From Siphlonurus alternatus (taxonomy: Eukaryota > Arthropoda > Insecta > Ephemeroptera > Siphlonuridae): a stretch of 64,000 bases of DNA. Where the stretch lies: contig OX463778.1 in assembly GCA_949825025.1 (NCBI GenBank), positions 19,498,196 to 19,562,195 of the forward strand, written 5' to 3'. Below the pieces are notes generated by a model. That model worked only from the letters and a program-made list of their open reading frames with translations, did no database searches and had not been told where the DNA came from. Positions 21,346-34,481 of this stretch are shown here, one piece after another (position 1 is the stretch's first letter; the number at the start of each line of letters is the position of its first letter). The position numbers and the translations under genes are program-made.

Positions 21346-21424
21346 ATGAACTATGCAAAAATTGGGCTTATTTCTTGCCCATGGATTTTAATCCCTCTGC
21401 TTTTACTGCTAAGCTGCGTTCCTC
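21346..21424 (+). CDS. First coding exon of an unidentified secreted or membrane protein (signal peptide)
   Basis: The ATG at 21346 (context GGAACATGAA) opens a 26-residue sequence, MNYAKIGLISCPWILIPLLL and then LLSCVP. It is a classic signal peptide or signal anchor: short polar start, long Leu/Ile core, then a Cys. The exon ends with a consensus donor, TTCCTC|GTAAGT, leaving one nucleotide of the next codon (phase 1). Phase-1 introns right after a signal peptide are common in genes for secreted and immunoglobulin-type surface proteins (general knowledge). The rest of the gene is not identified; the next exon may be many kilobases away or outside the window. Confidence 0.55.
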
Positions 21425-24400
21425 GTAAGTACAAGATTTCATATTGTATACTGTATATTCCATGTTTTTAGTTACCAAAAATTCTTGATCAGGCATCAAA
21501 ATAACATTGCATTGAAAATTCCATTTGTGTAAATTCGAAAAACAAGAAATTATATTTTGAATTCCTGAGCTTTTTGAACTGATCTTGAATCTAATATATT
21601 TTTTAAAGCTAAATTTTTAAAGTAAATATTCATATTTGTGTGTATTATTTTGACAACCCCCTGGTCAGGCCACTTGAAATGTTTTTAAAAGCAATTTATT
21701 AATATGCTTTGTTATTCTATTCTTAAAGTTTGTCAAAGGATGCTTCTTCTTCTCTCTCTGTGTAGCGCCACTATGTAATTAAAACGTGTTTGGACCGCCC
21801 GTAGAGATCACAAATTACTTTTTTAGACAATCTAATAACAATAAAAATCGTCTCTGTAAAATTATACATAAAAAAAATGTTATAAAAGAAATTAACTTTT
21901 AAATTAATGTTAAAATTTTAACAACTACAATAAATCATATCAATTATGATATGTTAAAAAAAAATATTGTATTATTATATTAAATTTTATTATAAAGATA
22001 AATTCTAAAAGTAATTTAATTTTGGTTGTACGCTAACAAAATTAAGAGAAGATTAAATTTAGCTAAGAAAGATTTGTTACATTTTATCTTTCTAGAAACT
22101 AACGAAAAGTAGGGAAGGGATATATCAGATTACAATGATGAATAAAAACGGCGGGTATCCTACCTTTTTTTTTTGTATGTATAAACAAGGTTTGTATTGT
22201 GAAGAAGTGGGTGGTACGTACTATTACATATAGTACGCCACTGTAGTGCATGCAGCAGCAGATAGTAATAGAACCGGCTTCATTCACGATTGTGAGTCAT
22301 GCAGAAAAACGAGGATAAAGTTTTATTATTAATAAAAGGGTTGAAAACAATATTGCGTAAAAATCTCATCTGCGAAACTCAGCTGGGAAAAAAAAAGTTT
22401 TATTTATTAAAAATACCGGTACAATGTACATAAAATTTAGAAATGTATCTCAAGTTTAAAAAAATAACATAATAAAATATAATATTGTGTTTCACATCAA
22501 TACAAAAAGTACGGCAAAAAAGATATATTCAAGAATAATTTTACACATATTGGATTAAAAACAAATACATTTATAAATTTTGTCCTTTTATATATAATAA
22601 ATCAATATATTTTTATATCAAGTTATCGAATGTCATCAACGGAACAAATGGACCGAGTAGCGAGGGGTAACAAACAATAGAATCCATCATTTTTTTTTTT
22701 ATACACACGATCATTTTCAAGAAGAAATTCATTCAATTGATACATGATATGAATCACAATATTTTACTATTTCATTTTTGGTATAGTAATTACAGTATAA
22801 TGATCCATCTTGATCATGGACTTTTAGACAATGAATCTGTATGAATCAACGTCACTCTAGCGGACAATACGACCCTTTGTTACACTTAATTAACTCTTTT
22901 TATTCTTAAGAAAAATCTAATTTTAATATGTGTATATTAAAACCTTTAAAAATATATGGAGCTCATTTTTTTTTTTTACTTTACTCATGCCATTTTTAAT
23001 AAATGGTTTAAACATTTTAATTGCATGATTTTTATATGATTTTCTAATGCATGAATCCTGTTTTTTATTGAAATATCCCAGAGAAAAATATTTAATAGAA
23101 TTTTATTACAGTAGATTATTTATATACGCTTCATGAAACTTCCTTTTTTTTTTTACCCAGCAGGTGCGTACGAGGAAAAAAAATTGTTTATATTTTTCAT
23201 ATTTCCTCGTTGTCGTTCATCCCGTAACTTTTTTTTGTAACATTTTTGTATACACGTTAGTTTGCCAATATTCATCAATTGTGTACAGTGTGTGTTTTTA
23301 TATAAATTTATAAAATAGTTTGGAGTAATTTATTTTCATGTTGTTTACTATTACTGAGATCACAAAAATGAATGTTCATCGCTTCATCCATATTTCTAGA
23401 CATATAATATATAAGGGAGATGTATATTAAGGTATCATAAAATATAATGATGCTTTTTGTATAATGAAGACATGCATATTAAATTATCAAAATATATAAT
23501 ATGAAAGAGTTATTTTTTGTGTGGTTTATAGGGCTGCATATTATGATATTATCAAATTGTTATCTTTAGATAAGTGTAGGCTTTCACGAATGTTATTTTT
23601 GAAGTAAAATTAGCTGGAGGCTATAGGAGCTTTTACCCTGTAAGCAATAAAATAACAAGAAAAAAATATTCTAAGAAATTGTTAGTTTAAAGATATTAAT
23701 TAAGGCAATTTAATAAATTAACATATTTTTTTAAGCTAAATTTTAAGAAAAAAAGAAACAAGTAAAAAAAAAATAAAAAGGTTGAAATTCCTATATAAAA
23801 GGGCCTATATTTTATAATCTCCAATCTCATATAATTTTGTATGGTCTTAATTCGCTTCAGAGGTTGGTATACACCTGCTTGACGATCGAGACAGCATGGA
23901 CGTTTGTATATTCGTTGTTTTTGGATTTTTTGTGGAAATGACGGGCAATATATTAAAAAAGAAAAAAGAAAAAAATTACTTCAAAAAGTTTGAAACTCGC
24001 GTAAAGAGCTGCTACTCATATTTATTTAGGATTTTGTAACATTCTTAACGTGACATTTGTCGACAACGACTGTATTAATTATTACTATAATTATTATTAT
24101 TGTGCTCAAAGCCTCGCGAGTATTTCATATTATCTGGATAGTGTAAAACTGCGGTTCCCCGACTTCCCCGTATAATATGGAGATTGACAATGAAACATTG
24201 TATTATGATTTCCTTCCACTTTCAGCTTAAAAAATAGAGTAAATAATAAAAATATTCACACCAAGCTAAAGACAGTTTTGATAAATCAAGAATTTCGCTC
24301 TTTTAAATTTCTAAGCAATAAAAACATCTTGAAATGTATTATAAGTAACAATGTGTGCCTTGTTTGTATCTTTATTATTTGTATATGAATGTGTTTGATT

Positions 24401-27400
24401 TTTGACAAAGTTTTGTTATTTGGTTTTATGTGAATGTTACCTTTGTTCGTATATTATTTTTTGTTTCGTTTCAAGAATTATGAAAAGAACCTATATATAA
24501 TTATAATATGTTTATTTTGTACGACATAAAAGTTCAAAATGAATAAACAAAATAAATGATGGCCCTGTAATTGTAAATCAATCAAAACAAGAAAAATGAA
24601 TAAAACAGTAAAGACAATTTTATATTACGTATATATTATATATAAATATATAAAATACGGGAATACTTTAGGTTAATATGTGTAAAAGGTAATAGTACTT
24701 ACCACAAGAGAGTTTTTATTACAAAATCTTAGTTATGACTAAAAACTCTGTACTCCAACCATGTGTAACCAGCATACTCTGTACAGCTGCACGAACGTTT
24801 TACTGCCTTGTTTGTGATAATATTATAGTAATTAATTAATAAATATTTTATTATGCAAAAACAAACTTTCAAAACAAAATATTATACAGGGCTTGTCATA
24901 ATCAAAATAGAAACACTGCTCTAAAATGCATAAAATATAACAATGTAACCCACACAAAGTTCTGCATCCTGAAATATGGAAAGGAAAAATAAAGACAACC
25001 AAATTAAATTTACAAAGTATACAGTAACAGTACATTAATATTAATATTGTTATTATTACGGATGTAGGTTTGGTGCTGTTTTTTGCCTTCCGATGTGTGT
25101 ACGTGCTGCTTTCAATACATTTACATTGATTTGACGTCATGAAAATAATTCCATGAAATGTTAGTGTAAAAACAACAAAGGTGCCCTGCAAAAATATATT
25201 ATTATATTTATTATAATTGGTGACATTTTATATTCTGTCAAATAACATGATCGGAAAATCCAAATGTTGCATACTATACATTTTTAAATGTAATAAAAGA
25301 TCCAATAAATGTAAGAAATAAAATTTAACTTATTTTTCTGGTCTTTCTCATGAAATGAGCATGTATGCATTAACATTGAACGACCATCAGCTTGTTTGTC
25401 TTTAGCATACAGAATTTTCTTGTCCGTTGTAATCTTCTACCTTATATTTTACAAACTTGCAAAACTTTGCAAACTATTTTATATTTATACAAGGTATTTG
25501 CAAACTTTTTATTTAAAAAGAAAAAGGTTTATCCTTAATGTAAATAAATAAAGTAAAAAAAAAAAACTCATTTTTTTTCTACATCATTACATTTTTTTGT
25601 ACATTATAATGGTTTGACTTGTATCATAGATAATTATTATAGTCGTGAGGTTATATTACAACACAGTAATTTGTTTAAAGGTACAATAAGACAATTTTTA
25701 ATAACAAAAGAAAATATTTAATATTAAAAAATTATCCGTACAGGATATTATAAAAATACATAATTACTAAAAAACTTGGTTGAAAATTGTATTGTATAAT
25801 TTTAAATAATTATTTTTAATGATTATCAACGTATACAAAGAAAAACGAAGAATCGTCGATGTACTCTCGAAAAAAATAAATATTTTTTTTTGTTGCTTTT
25901 ATTGATGTTTCTATACTACATGTATACATAATAATATGTTTATATATAGTGTTCTCGGATTTAATTTTACCGCAAAATTTAACGTTGCCACAATCTTTGT
26001 GAATCACAAAGTAGATAGAAACGAGGAAGCAGCAGTATTTACATTAAATTTGCTGTTAGGGAGGGCTTAATACATGTTGAGCTTCGATTTTGTGGTTAAC
26101 CTTTTTACTTCCATATAAAAACTTATATTAAAAACACAACAAATTCTAAAATTAAAAGATATAAAAAACTAACACTTTTTTATATAGATCTTAAAAAATT
26201 ATATATAACAAGTAACAAAAAAAGCATTAAAAATGAAACACGAAACGGTCACTTCAGTTTTTTTAAAATTTAATTAAAATAAACTTGGACATATTTACTA
26301 GCTGTTGGGTATAAAGGGTTTCATTTAATTAAGATCGTAAAGACGCGGGAGATAGCACTCGCTTTGTCTACCGGAGGAGCTAATGGGAATTGACGTGCGG
26401 CTATAGATTCGTGATCTCAGGTAGTAGCCGGAGATTAACAAGAAATGACGTAAATGAAAGATATATCAAATTACTTTTAATTTTATTATAGCAAACCTAT
26501 ATAAATGTTGACACTAAAGAGAAACACTAAGAAGCAAGCAATGTCTCTTGGACATGTATGTATTGTATGGTATATTCTAGTCCAACACAGCATATTTTAT
26601 TGAAATTACATGCAAACAGCTATTTTTAAAAGTTATTTCCAAAGATCTTTAGTCCTTGTTTTTCTTTGATTAATTTATGTAGCCAGAAAAACAAGAAAGG
26701 ATATTCTCTTTTATACAGGGGGGGGGGGAGGGAGAATTGGCATCACAAGAATTGGGTGGGAAAAACGTGGAACAGTACACTAACCATGCATTTTTCTTTG
26801 AACTGCGATTAATTCTAACATATCTTGTCGACGCCACTGGTATATATACTGGACTCGAACGGCAATTTGAAAACTGATGATGACATACGCAGAGATCGAA
26901 CATTTGGTGGACTGTAAATTATGCTCCATGACATGTATTGTATAGTCAGTCTTTTTTAATTGGCTATTATTTTTCCGACAGTTAATTAATAATTCGACCG
27001 TAAAATGGTCCATACAAATTAGCTGCTCATATTCTGCTCCAATATTTTATAACCTTATCCGATGGTGAAAGTCAGTATATTTTTTCAGCTCTGACAACTC
27101 AAAAGCTATACCACGCGTCCGTCAGCTACGAAAATCGTCCACAAGGCTCATATTCCTATCCTGTAGCGTTGCGAGAGGGGGGAAAAATGATTCTCGTATG
27201 TGATTTTTACTATAGCTTTTAAAAGTGATATATATTTTTTTTTATAAAAATAGCATGTGAATCTTGAATATCTTGGCATTAATATGTTGTATATATATTT
27301 TAAAAAAAATATTTTTGCGATGTTTCATTGATTTCTTATACTAAATGTTAACACTGACAAAGTTTCTAGTTTGTCAGACGGACATTATTCACCAGCATCT

Positions 27401-27418
27401 TTATTCACCTGATTTCAG
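21425..27418. other. Long AT-rich stretch, probably first intron of the preceding gene
   Basis: There are about 6 kb of AT-rich DNA with poly(T) and poly(A) runs. One GC-richer patch lies at about 26335-26430 and another at 27070-27180. A G-run is at 26719-26728. The open frames at 24832-25191, 25816-26007 and 26670-27013 on the - strand are AT-rich and show no domain. No RNA gene or element boundary was found. Confidence 0.4.
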
Positions 27419-27669
27419 GAGAACAGAATGTTAATTATTGTTTTGTGTCTGCTGCACCGTCACGGTTTGGTCTACTTGACCAGAGCACATGTTTTACTGC
27501 ACAGTAACAACGAGATGCTTCTTGACTGTCGACTTTTTATGCCTCGCGAAGGCTCGCTGCTGGGAAACAGGCTTGGTCATGGTTTGCTGGGCCCGAGTGT
27601 GGCAGAGGCGCGAAGATATATCGCGGGGCGCGGGTCTGCAGCTCGCGTCTGTCTGTGCGTGCCGCCATG
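27419..27669 (+). CDS. Candidate exon, 251 bp, bounded by good splice sites
   Basis: The acceptor CTGATTTCAG|GAGA and donor GCCGCCATG|GTGAGC enclose a GC-rich segment. Two readings compete. An ATG at 27428 (A at -3) opens MLIIVLCLLHRHGLVYL and stays open to the donor, which would make it a new first coding exon. Alternatively, joined in phase to the signal-peptide exon at 21346-21424, it adds 29 residues with two cysteines (REQNVNYCFVSAAPSRFGLL then DQSTCFTAQ) and stops at TAA, giving a 55-residue secreted peptide. Neither product is recognised. It may also be a regulatory patch. Confidence 0.2.
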
Positions 27670-30600
27670 GTGAGCAAGAAGCCCGGGGGGAAGAGAGAGG
27701 AGGGGAGGAGGAGACAGAAAAGCAAAAGGGAAAAGAGAGAAGAGACGCCCCGTCTGAGAAGGGTGGAAAAGTACGTCGGAGCAAAAAAATGTAGAAAGAA
27801 TAGGCGTAGGGCTGTCATGAACATGCAAAGAAAAAAATAAAAGAAGAATGCCCGTGCGACAAACTTCTTCTTTTACACATGAGTTTCAAATAACTCTCTC
27901 ACGTGTTTTTTTGTAAACTCCCATTCAAAGTTTTTTAAAGTCCATGAAAATTTCATTGTACCTTATTTACCTGATATTTATTAGTATATCTGATGTTTGA
28001 AATACCGCATTAATTTTATATACTTCTTTGTTAAAAGCTTTTAAACTTAATTGAAAGTAATGCTTCCTTTGCCAATTTTAAATGTATAGTGAGTGAGCTC
28101 TTAACAATTGACTTTGATTTTGAATTTTACTGTGTCTCTTTGTAAAATGAAACGAGAGTGCTTTGATTAAATTATTCATATTATAAAAGAATGTAAAAAA
28201 ATAAGTTACAAAATTTTACAAAGAAAGAACTCTCAACCGCCAGCAATAATCATGCTGAGAATACAATTTGATTGTGTGGTAAAAAAGTAATCATTAGCTC
28301 CATACTATTGCTTTAATGGATTTATAGGAGTCAGATGTAACGTTACCGATTTCGGAACTAGACTTACTAGTCTTACAATTTATATGAAGACACCTATGGA
28401 TAGCTCGAACGTTATAAGAAACGTGATAAACGACCTTATCTAAATTTAAATGTTTTTTTTTTCTGTAATAAAGCTATTGGCAAATTAAACAGTGATAATG
28501 TTTCTAATCTCAAAGTAAACCAGCTATAAAAATAACTTGCAATCTCTATATAAGTTACGCTATTAAGTTATGTTATTTGCTTTGTACACGAGCTTCAAAA
28601 GTTGCATACATTACAGGCAGTATATAATTTTCATAACGTCTCCAACTTATTTAAACGCCAAAATCTTGAAACATGCCATTATTCACTAAACAATAAACAT
28701 GAAAATTTATTTTGTAATTATTTATTTTGATGATAAATTAAATGTAATGTAAATGTTTTTGTTTTCTATTCCATTATTTTGTTGTATAATTAATAAGTGT
28801 TGTCATAGCTCTTCATTTTAGGTTAATTTTCCTTGGTGGTTGAAAATGGACATCGTTTTAAGGCCTCGGGTCATAGCACTCACAAAAAAATGACGTTCAC
28901 CACATAAAAAAAAACTAAAAGCTACTTCATACATCATTCATTTCAACGTCACTCAAACTATACACTATTTTTTTTATCTCTTTTAGAAATATATTTAATC
29001 TGTGAGATACATATGAATAATATTAAGATTAAAATTGAAAAAAATAATAGAATTAAATTTAAATAAGATAAATGAATTTATGTATATTTTTTTAACTCAC
29101 TATAGAAGACTTCAAAAAAAGCTACAAGTATAATTTAAAACGAAAGATAAAATACAACAATAATAAATTTAGTATGAAGAAAATTATTTTTCAATAACAA
29201 AAAAAACAAAAAAAAAAACATTTTTATATCTTGACTTTTTGAAACTTTGTTCTTTTGTTAAAAAAATATATATATTTTATCTTTGACTGAAAATCTTTGT
29301 TGTGGTCCTTTCTCGTGTGTGTTTTGTGGAAGCCAAACAGACAGACAGAATTTTAGGATAAGAATCTGTTGTGACGGCCTTCTCTTCGTTCAAGGGTTGT
29401 AATGTTGTATAGTGGGGAGTATATAGTGAGATAGTAAAAGGGGAGGAAAACTCAAGATTGAGAGTGGAGGGAAGCTGCTCGAATTGTAATTACATGCTAT
29501 ATACACGTTGGTCGGACTCACAAGCAAGTAAAGCTTTATAATAGTAACAGCTCGAGCAGTAAGGGTGGATTCTAAAAAAAAAAAAAAAAAAATAAAAATA
29601 TTTAGCAGTAAAGAAAAATAAGAGGAGGAGAATTTTAAATACATGTATAAAAAAGAAAGATAGCATTCATTTCCATGAGAATTACCCTAAGGCATTGATC
29701 CCTTGTGCTAACACTAAACTTTGCCTTTTATTATAATATAAACCATGGTGCGATTTAATTCCACCCCACCTTACTTTTCATATTACTCTTCTTGCAATAT
29801 ATCCCTACTTGAATTTTAAAATGTACCACGACATTGCAATATTTTACAAATGCAGCATGCATTATTAAAAAAAAAAAAAATAGATGAAAGAAGTTTTCAA
29901 CTTGATTTAGGTGAAGAAATATAAGAAGGAAGGGGGGATGAAAGTTGTTGCATTTGAGGTAATGTTTAGGAGTGCTATTTTTAGATTAGATAGTTAAAAG
30001 GGAGGGAAAAATATATCAGCACATTGCAAATATATTGTTGGTGTCATATTCTGAATAATTATTATGATTAAGTTAAATAATTATATTCTACAACGTTTTC
30101 TATAACGTAAATATACTTTAATAAGAAAATGCGATTTAGGATTATATATTATAAATATATATAGCGTAGGCTATTTTTTCAATATCTCCCTTGCTAGCAC
30201 TATTATAATGATAATAATACAACATAAACCCCGTTTATTTTTATTATTGCAGTTATTTCTAAGTGCCATGGTATTAACTTGATATGATGCTGCATGAGTA
30301 TATGAAATTTTAAAGAAAAGGTTTAGTGGCATATTTATTCAGCATTGTTTTGAATTACCAACAATTCCAAGTGTTATATTTCTGAATTACGTAATATTCA
30401 GAGCCCCATTGTTTTCTAATTAAATACCACAAATAAAAGGGAGTAAAATAATATTTTATTTGTTTTGTTTACATTAATCCTACCTTAAAAATATAAACTT
30501 TAGTGTTAATGTTTTGTTTTGAAATACAAAACAAAAGCTTCTCATATTTTTTTAAATTTTCAAAATTTTCAAGCCTTCTAATAAATCATATTTATTTTAA

Positions 30601-30697
30601 GTATATCATAATCATTATATAAATTCTATATATATATTTTTTTTTTGCTCACAAGTTTAATTGTTTTATTTCTTTTTTCAAATTTAATTTATGTAAA
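27670..30697. other. Purine-rich patch, then AT-rich spacer
   Basis: 27670-27840 is strongly purine-rich and can be read as a Lys/Arg-rich peptide from the ATG at 27667, which has an ideal GCCGCC context; composition alone could produce this. The rest to 30697 is AT-rich with a poly(A) run at about 29574-29591. The open frame at 29390-29644 (- strand) is low-complexity. Confidence 0.35.
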
Positions 30698-30840
30698 GGG
30701 GCATTCACAAAGCCTTAAAGCCACATTTAAGGCTCAATAATTTAAGACTAGAAATTTTGGGTCTAAAAAATAAGCAGGCCTAAAATCGGGCTTTAAATTA
30801 TCGAGCCCTAAATGTGGCCTTAAGGCTTTGTGAATGCCAC
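30698..30840. mobile_element. Foldback MITE with GGCATTCACAAAG ends, copy A
   Basis: The left arm GGCATTCACAAAGCCTTAAA, continuing into GCCACATTTAAGG, is mirrored to 30840. It is about 143 bp and non-coding. A second copy lies at 54934-55043, and a lone similar end (GGTATTCATAAAG) is near 38866. Confidence 0.7.
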
Positions 30841-31874
30841 TTGTCAAGAGAGAAATAAATTTGAATAAGAATTTATTTGAGTAGTGGTGTAAGAGTATAT
30901 TTAAAAATAATCAATTGGTATCAAAAGATAATATATATTACATATATTAAATATATTTTATACAGAAAGTTGATTTTTCTTTGTCAAAGCGAAATGTCAT
31001 GCAAAGGTGGCGGCTGATGGATCTATATCAATATACTCGACTCATTTATAATACATGTGCAGTAGCAGCAGCAGCCTCGGGGAATATGTTGATACAGTAC
31101 GCTATATAATAGTAAGCTGAACAAAAAGAGTGAAAGAAAAAAAAATATATATAGTAGTGATATTATTGGATTTTTTTTTTGTTTTATATGATATTGATTT
31201 TCTCGAATTATATACTGTTGTTATATCTATAGCTTTGGAGTGGAATAAAATGATTAATAATGTACTTGAGTCTATATAATATATAATATGATACTGAAAA
31301 AAAAAGCGTATAAATTGTATCGTATAATTGACAATTATTTTCATTTTATGAAGAAAAATAAGAAACGTGGATTATATATAATTATATTATATTAAATTTA
31401 TTCAATTTATTATATTTATTGTAGCTACAATATATAGAACGTGGTGTGTTAAAAAAGTATAATATTTATCTTTGATAAAATAAAGGAAAATGATAAAATA
31501 ATCTCAATATAGGTAATTTTTTTTACCCCCTTTACTATAACTTTTGAAAATACATTTAATTTATAACCTTTTTTCATAAGATGTAATCTATATATTAATT
31601 TATTTTTTTTCTTTTACATTTTTCCCCTTCAGGTTTCAATAACCATAAAATTTAAAGTTCATTATAATATATCTAACACAATATATTTGGTTGTAGTAAT
31701 AAAAAAAAAAACTTAAAAAACAAAAGAATACTTTTGATTAAAGCCTTAGGCCAAGACCACTAATAAGCACGATATCACAAAAAGGGTTGCCAGTATCTTT
31801 CAAGCGACTATCTGTCTCCATTGCAAGTGTTAGAAGGAGATGGCCAGACTCTTGATTACTTGGCAGCAACTTCA

Positions 31875-31878
<4 letters not shown>
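30841..31878. other. AT-rich spacer
   Basis: There is a small GC/CAG-rich patch at about 31000-31085. Otherwise it is AT-rich; the - strand frame at 31102-31344 is low-complexity. No gene is recognised. Confidence 0.45.

Positions 31879-31927
<49 letters not shown>
31879..31927. repeat. (CT)n microsatellite, about 49 bp
   Basis: A pure CT tract on the + strand. It borders a GC-richer region that runs to about 32350. Confidence 0.96.
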
Positions 31928-31930
<3 letters not shown>

Positions 31931-33571
31931 CGTCATTAGCACCGACACAGAGGGAGGAGGGAGGGGGGGTCGACAGCCTGCAGCTTGGATGGTGCACTCT
32001 CCATGACCATCCAAAGGCGAACCATGTTCACTAATTAACGTGAAGGAGAGGGGAGCGGTAATTGATACATTGCATGATTTTACTCCAAGATAACGTGCCC
32101 AACACGATATTGGTATGTATGGAGAGAAGGGCTGTCCTCACACAGAATCGCATGATTTTGCAGCGTATAATAAAGAAATTAAGAACCTATGAGATCAGGT
32201 GTACACGCGCCACAGCTTCGTTTCGCATTATATTATAGCATCGCATGCGATCATCTAATTTAAAATCGGTTCTAAATTTTTCCATACCAAGTCATACGAT
32301 ACCATACGATGCAATACGAAGGCAGTGTACGACCCCTTCTACAGTATGTTCTAGGGCCCGTGGTTTGTTCTAATAAGGGAAGTAGGAGTAGTGCACCCTC
32401 TCATATATACGATAATTGAAGGGCACTTGGATATACGCATTCAATAACTAGTTGAAATAATCATGCATGGAATTCCATCAGAAGTTATAAAGAAAATAAA
32501 ACAAATAGTTGAAATGTGATTTATTCTTATAAATATATATACATCAATGTCATCAAATGCTCCAACAAATGTGTTGGATTATATTATATAAAAAAAAGCT
32601 AATGTAATTCATCTTTCTGCAACAGCTGACACTGCAGAGGAGATTTATAGTATTTGCCAAGTTGCCAAAAGAGATGAAAATATCATGTAAATGAATATTC
32701 AAAAATAAATGATTTATGTATCAGATAAAAATTATCATTAATTCAAAATTTACCTCAGAATTTAAAATAATTACTTCTCTTATATATATAAGATAATATA
32801 TATAATTTTAATTACTCCCAAAGCGAGGAAGTTAGTGTAAAATGTGACACTATTTAAAGTTTATTTCATTACTATATATCTTATAATGGAATAATTTTAT
32901 TTATTATGATTTATATGCTATTAAATAATAACATTATCATTTTTATCACGTACATCATGATTAGTTAATAAATTAATAAAGTTATATACAAACCAAAACA
33001 GAATATTATTGTATAACAAGTTATCATAAATTAACTTGAAATATTTGACGCTTTTAAACTGTAAATTTATTATTATGTACTCTTTAGGTGAAACAATTTT
33101 TTTGCTGTATACTGTACATTAAGCACACATACAACATTGTATTGATATATACCAAATATATATAGTGGCTGAGTGAATGCCCGTTCATTATTACTTGAAT
33201 AGAATTGGATAATCCTACTTTATATATTGCAACAATGGATGTTGTAGACATTGTTACAGTGGAATTGGGTAAAATATTATATTGAAATATAAAATAAATA
33301 TAGAAAATGTATTCGTTAATAGGATTGCTGAGTGACGATCGACTACCAAATACATTTTATTTATTTTTTTTTATAAATATTATATATTTTATTTGCACCC
33401 TCGTGGTGAAGTGATTGCCCTCTCTCTGACCCGACATGTCCGTCCAATAATACGATTCGACGTAAGAGTGCGCAGTCGTATGTCTCTTTAGCTCTCTGGA
33501 GGGTTGCAAACGAAATCGGGACCTCATGCCGTCAACGTCGTTGATGCTGCATGGCTGCTGCCGATGTGATG

Positions 33572-33573
<2 letters not shown>
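31928..33573. other. GC-richer patch (to about 32350), then AT-rich spacer
   Basis: The patch contains a 12-bp perfect palindrome (ATCGCATGCGAT, about 32241-32252) and a cluster of ATACGAT-like words at 32291-32322. The remainder is AT-rich, becoming GC-richer from 33400 up to the next CT tract. No exon is supported. Confidence 0.4.

Positions 33574-33653
<80 letters not shown>
33574..33653. repeat. (CT)n microsatellite, about 80 bp
   Basis: A pure CT tract on the + strand, embedded in a GC-rich patch (33400-33990). The long frames across it on both strands only translate the repeat. Confidence 0.97.
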
Positions 33654-33656
<3 letters not shown>

Positions 33657-34440
33657 GTTTATACAGTATATATCTTCTCTCTCACACTCTGTCGCTCGCG
33701 CTGTAGACTTAGATCCAGCGTCTATCCAAAAAGGCTCTCTTTTTTTCTCCTTCCCTCCTTTATATCCTTTTTTTTTATCCCTAGCTTTCTCTTCCTTAGA
33801 TCGATTTTTTGGGCCTGGTTCTCCCTTTGGTGTTAGCAAGATGCTCTTGTTTTCATTAGTCTCTCCAGCGATTCAGCGCCGGACGGCCGGGCTGCTACAG
33901 CGTCTCTCAGCCATTGTCACTCCCCTAGCAGCACGCAGGCTCACTGGCTGGCACGAACCTCCGTTTTACCAACACACAATTGGTGTGGGGACAGTGTTAA
34001 ATGGTCCAAAGTATGTGTATTTACTTCATCATCAATCCAATACACTGTATTGTGTACTAAATGAACCTCCTTTGTTAAACCACAGTATAGAAACATGTAT
34101 CTTTTCTGTTGTGTATAACGTTGTGGCTTGAAATTTTTTCAACAACAGATTTTTCTATTGAATCGTTCTATATGTAAAAAAAAAAAAAAAAAAAATGGTT
34201 TGAAACTCAAAAATTCACCCTTTTTTAAAATCTCACAATACAATTGTTATAGTTCTCTGCATTTAAATTGTAATATTATTCATAAAAAAGTGACAAAATA
34301 AAATTAATTAAGATACGGTTCATCAAATATGGACATTGCAAGTAAAATTTAGACTCTTGTCTCTCTTTTTAACTATATTCAAATGCATTGTGTCAAGCAT
34401 ATATTATATATATTAGAATGTAGAAAAGTTTTAAAATCAT
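33654..34440. other. GC-rich patch followed by AT-rich spacer
   Basis: 33700-33990 is GC-richer, with CpG-dense words near 33865-33895. An open frame continues from the CT tract to 34131 but shows no domain, and its end is AT-rich. This is a possible regulatory patch or UTR. A poly(A) run is at about 34177-34194. Confidence 0.35.

Positions 34441-34441
<1 letters not shown>

Positions 34442-34473
<32 letters not shown>
34442..34473. repeat. (CT)n microsatellite, 32 bp
   Basis: A short pure CT tract beside a GC-richer patch at about 34500-34700. Confidence 0.96.

Positions 34474-34481
<8 letters not shown>

Noticed and set aside
24832..25191. 119-residue - strand ORF with many Cys, Phe and Ile
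   Set aside because: AT-rich composition, no start context, no domain or splice context; AT-rich DNA readily gives such frames.
27655..27840. Lys/Arg-rich basic protein starting at a strong Kozak context
   Set aside because: The sequence is a purine-rich tract, so Lys, Arg and Glu are expected from composition; the ATG also coincides with a possible splice donor.
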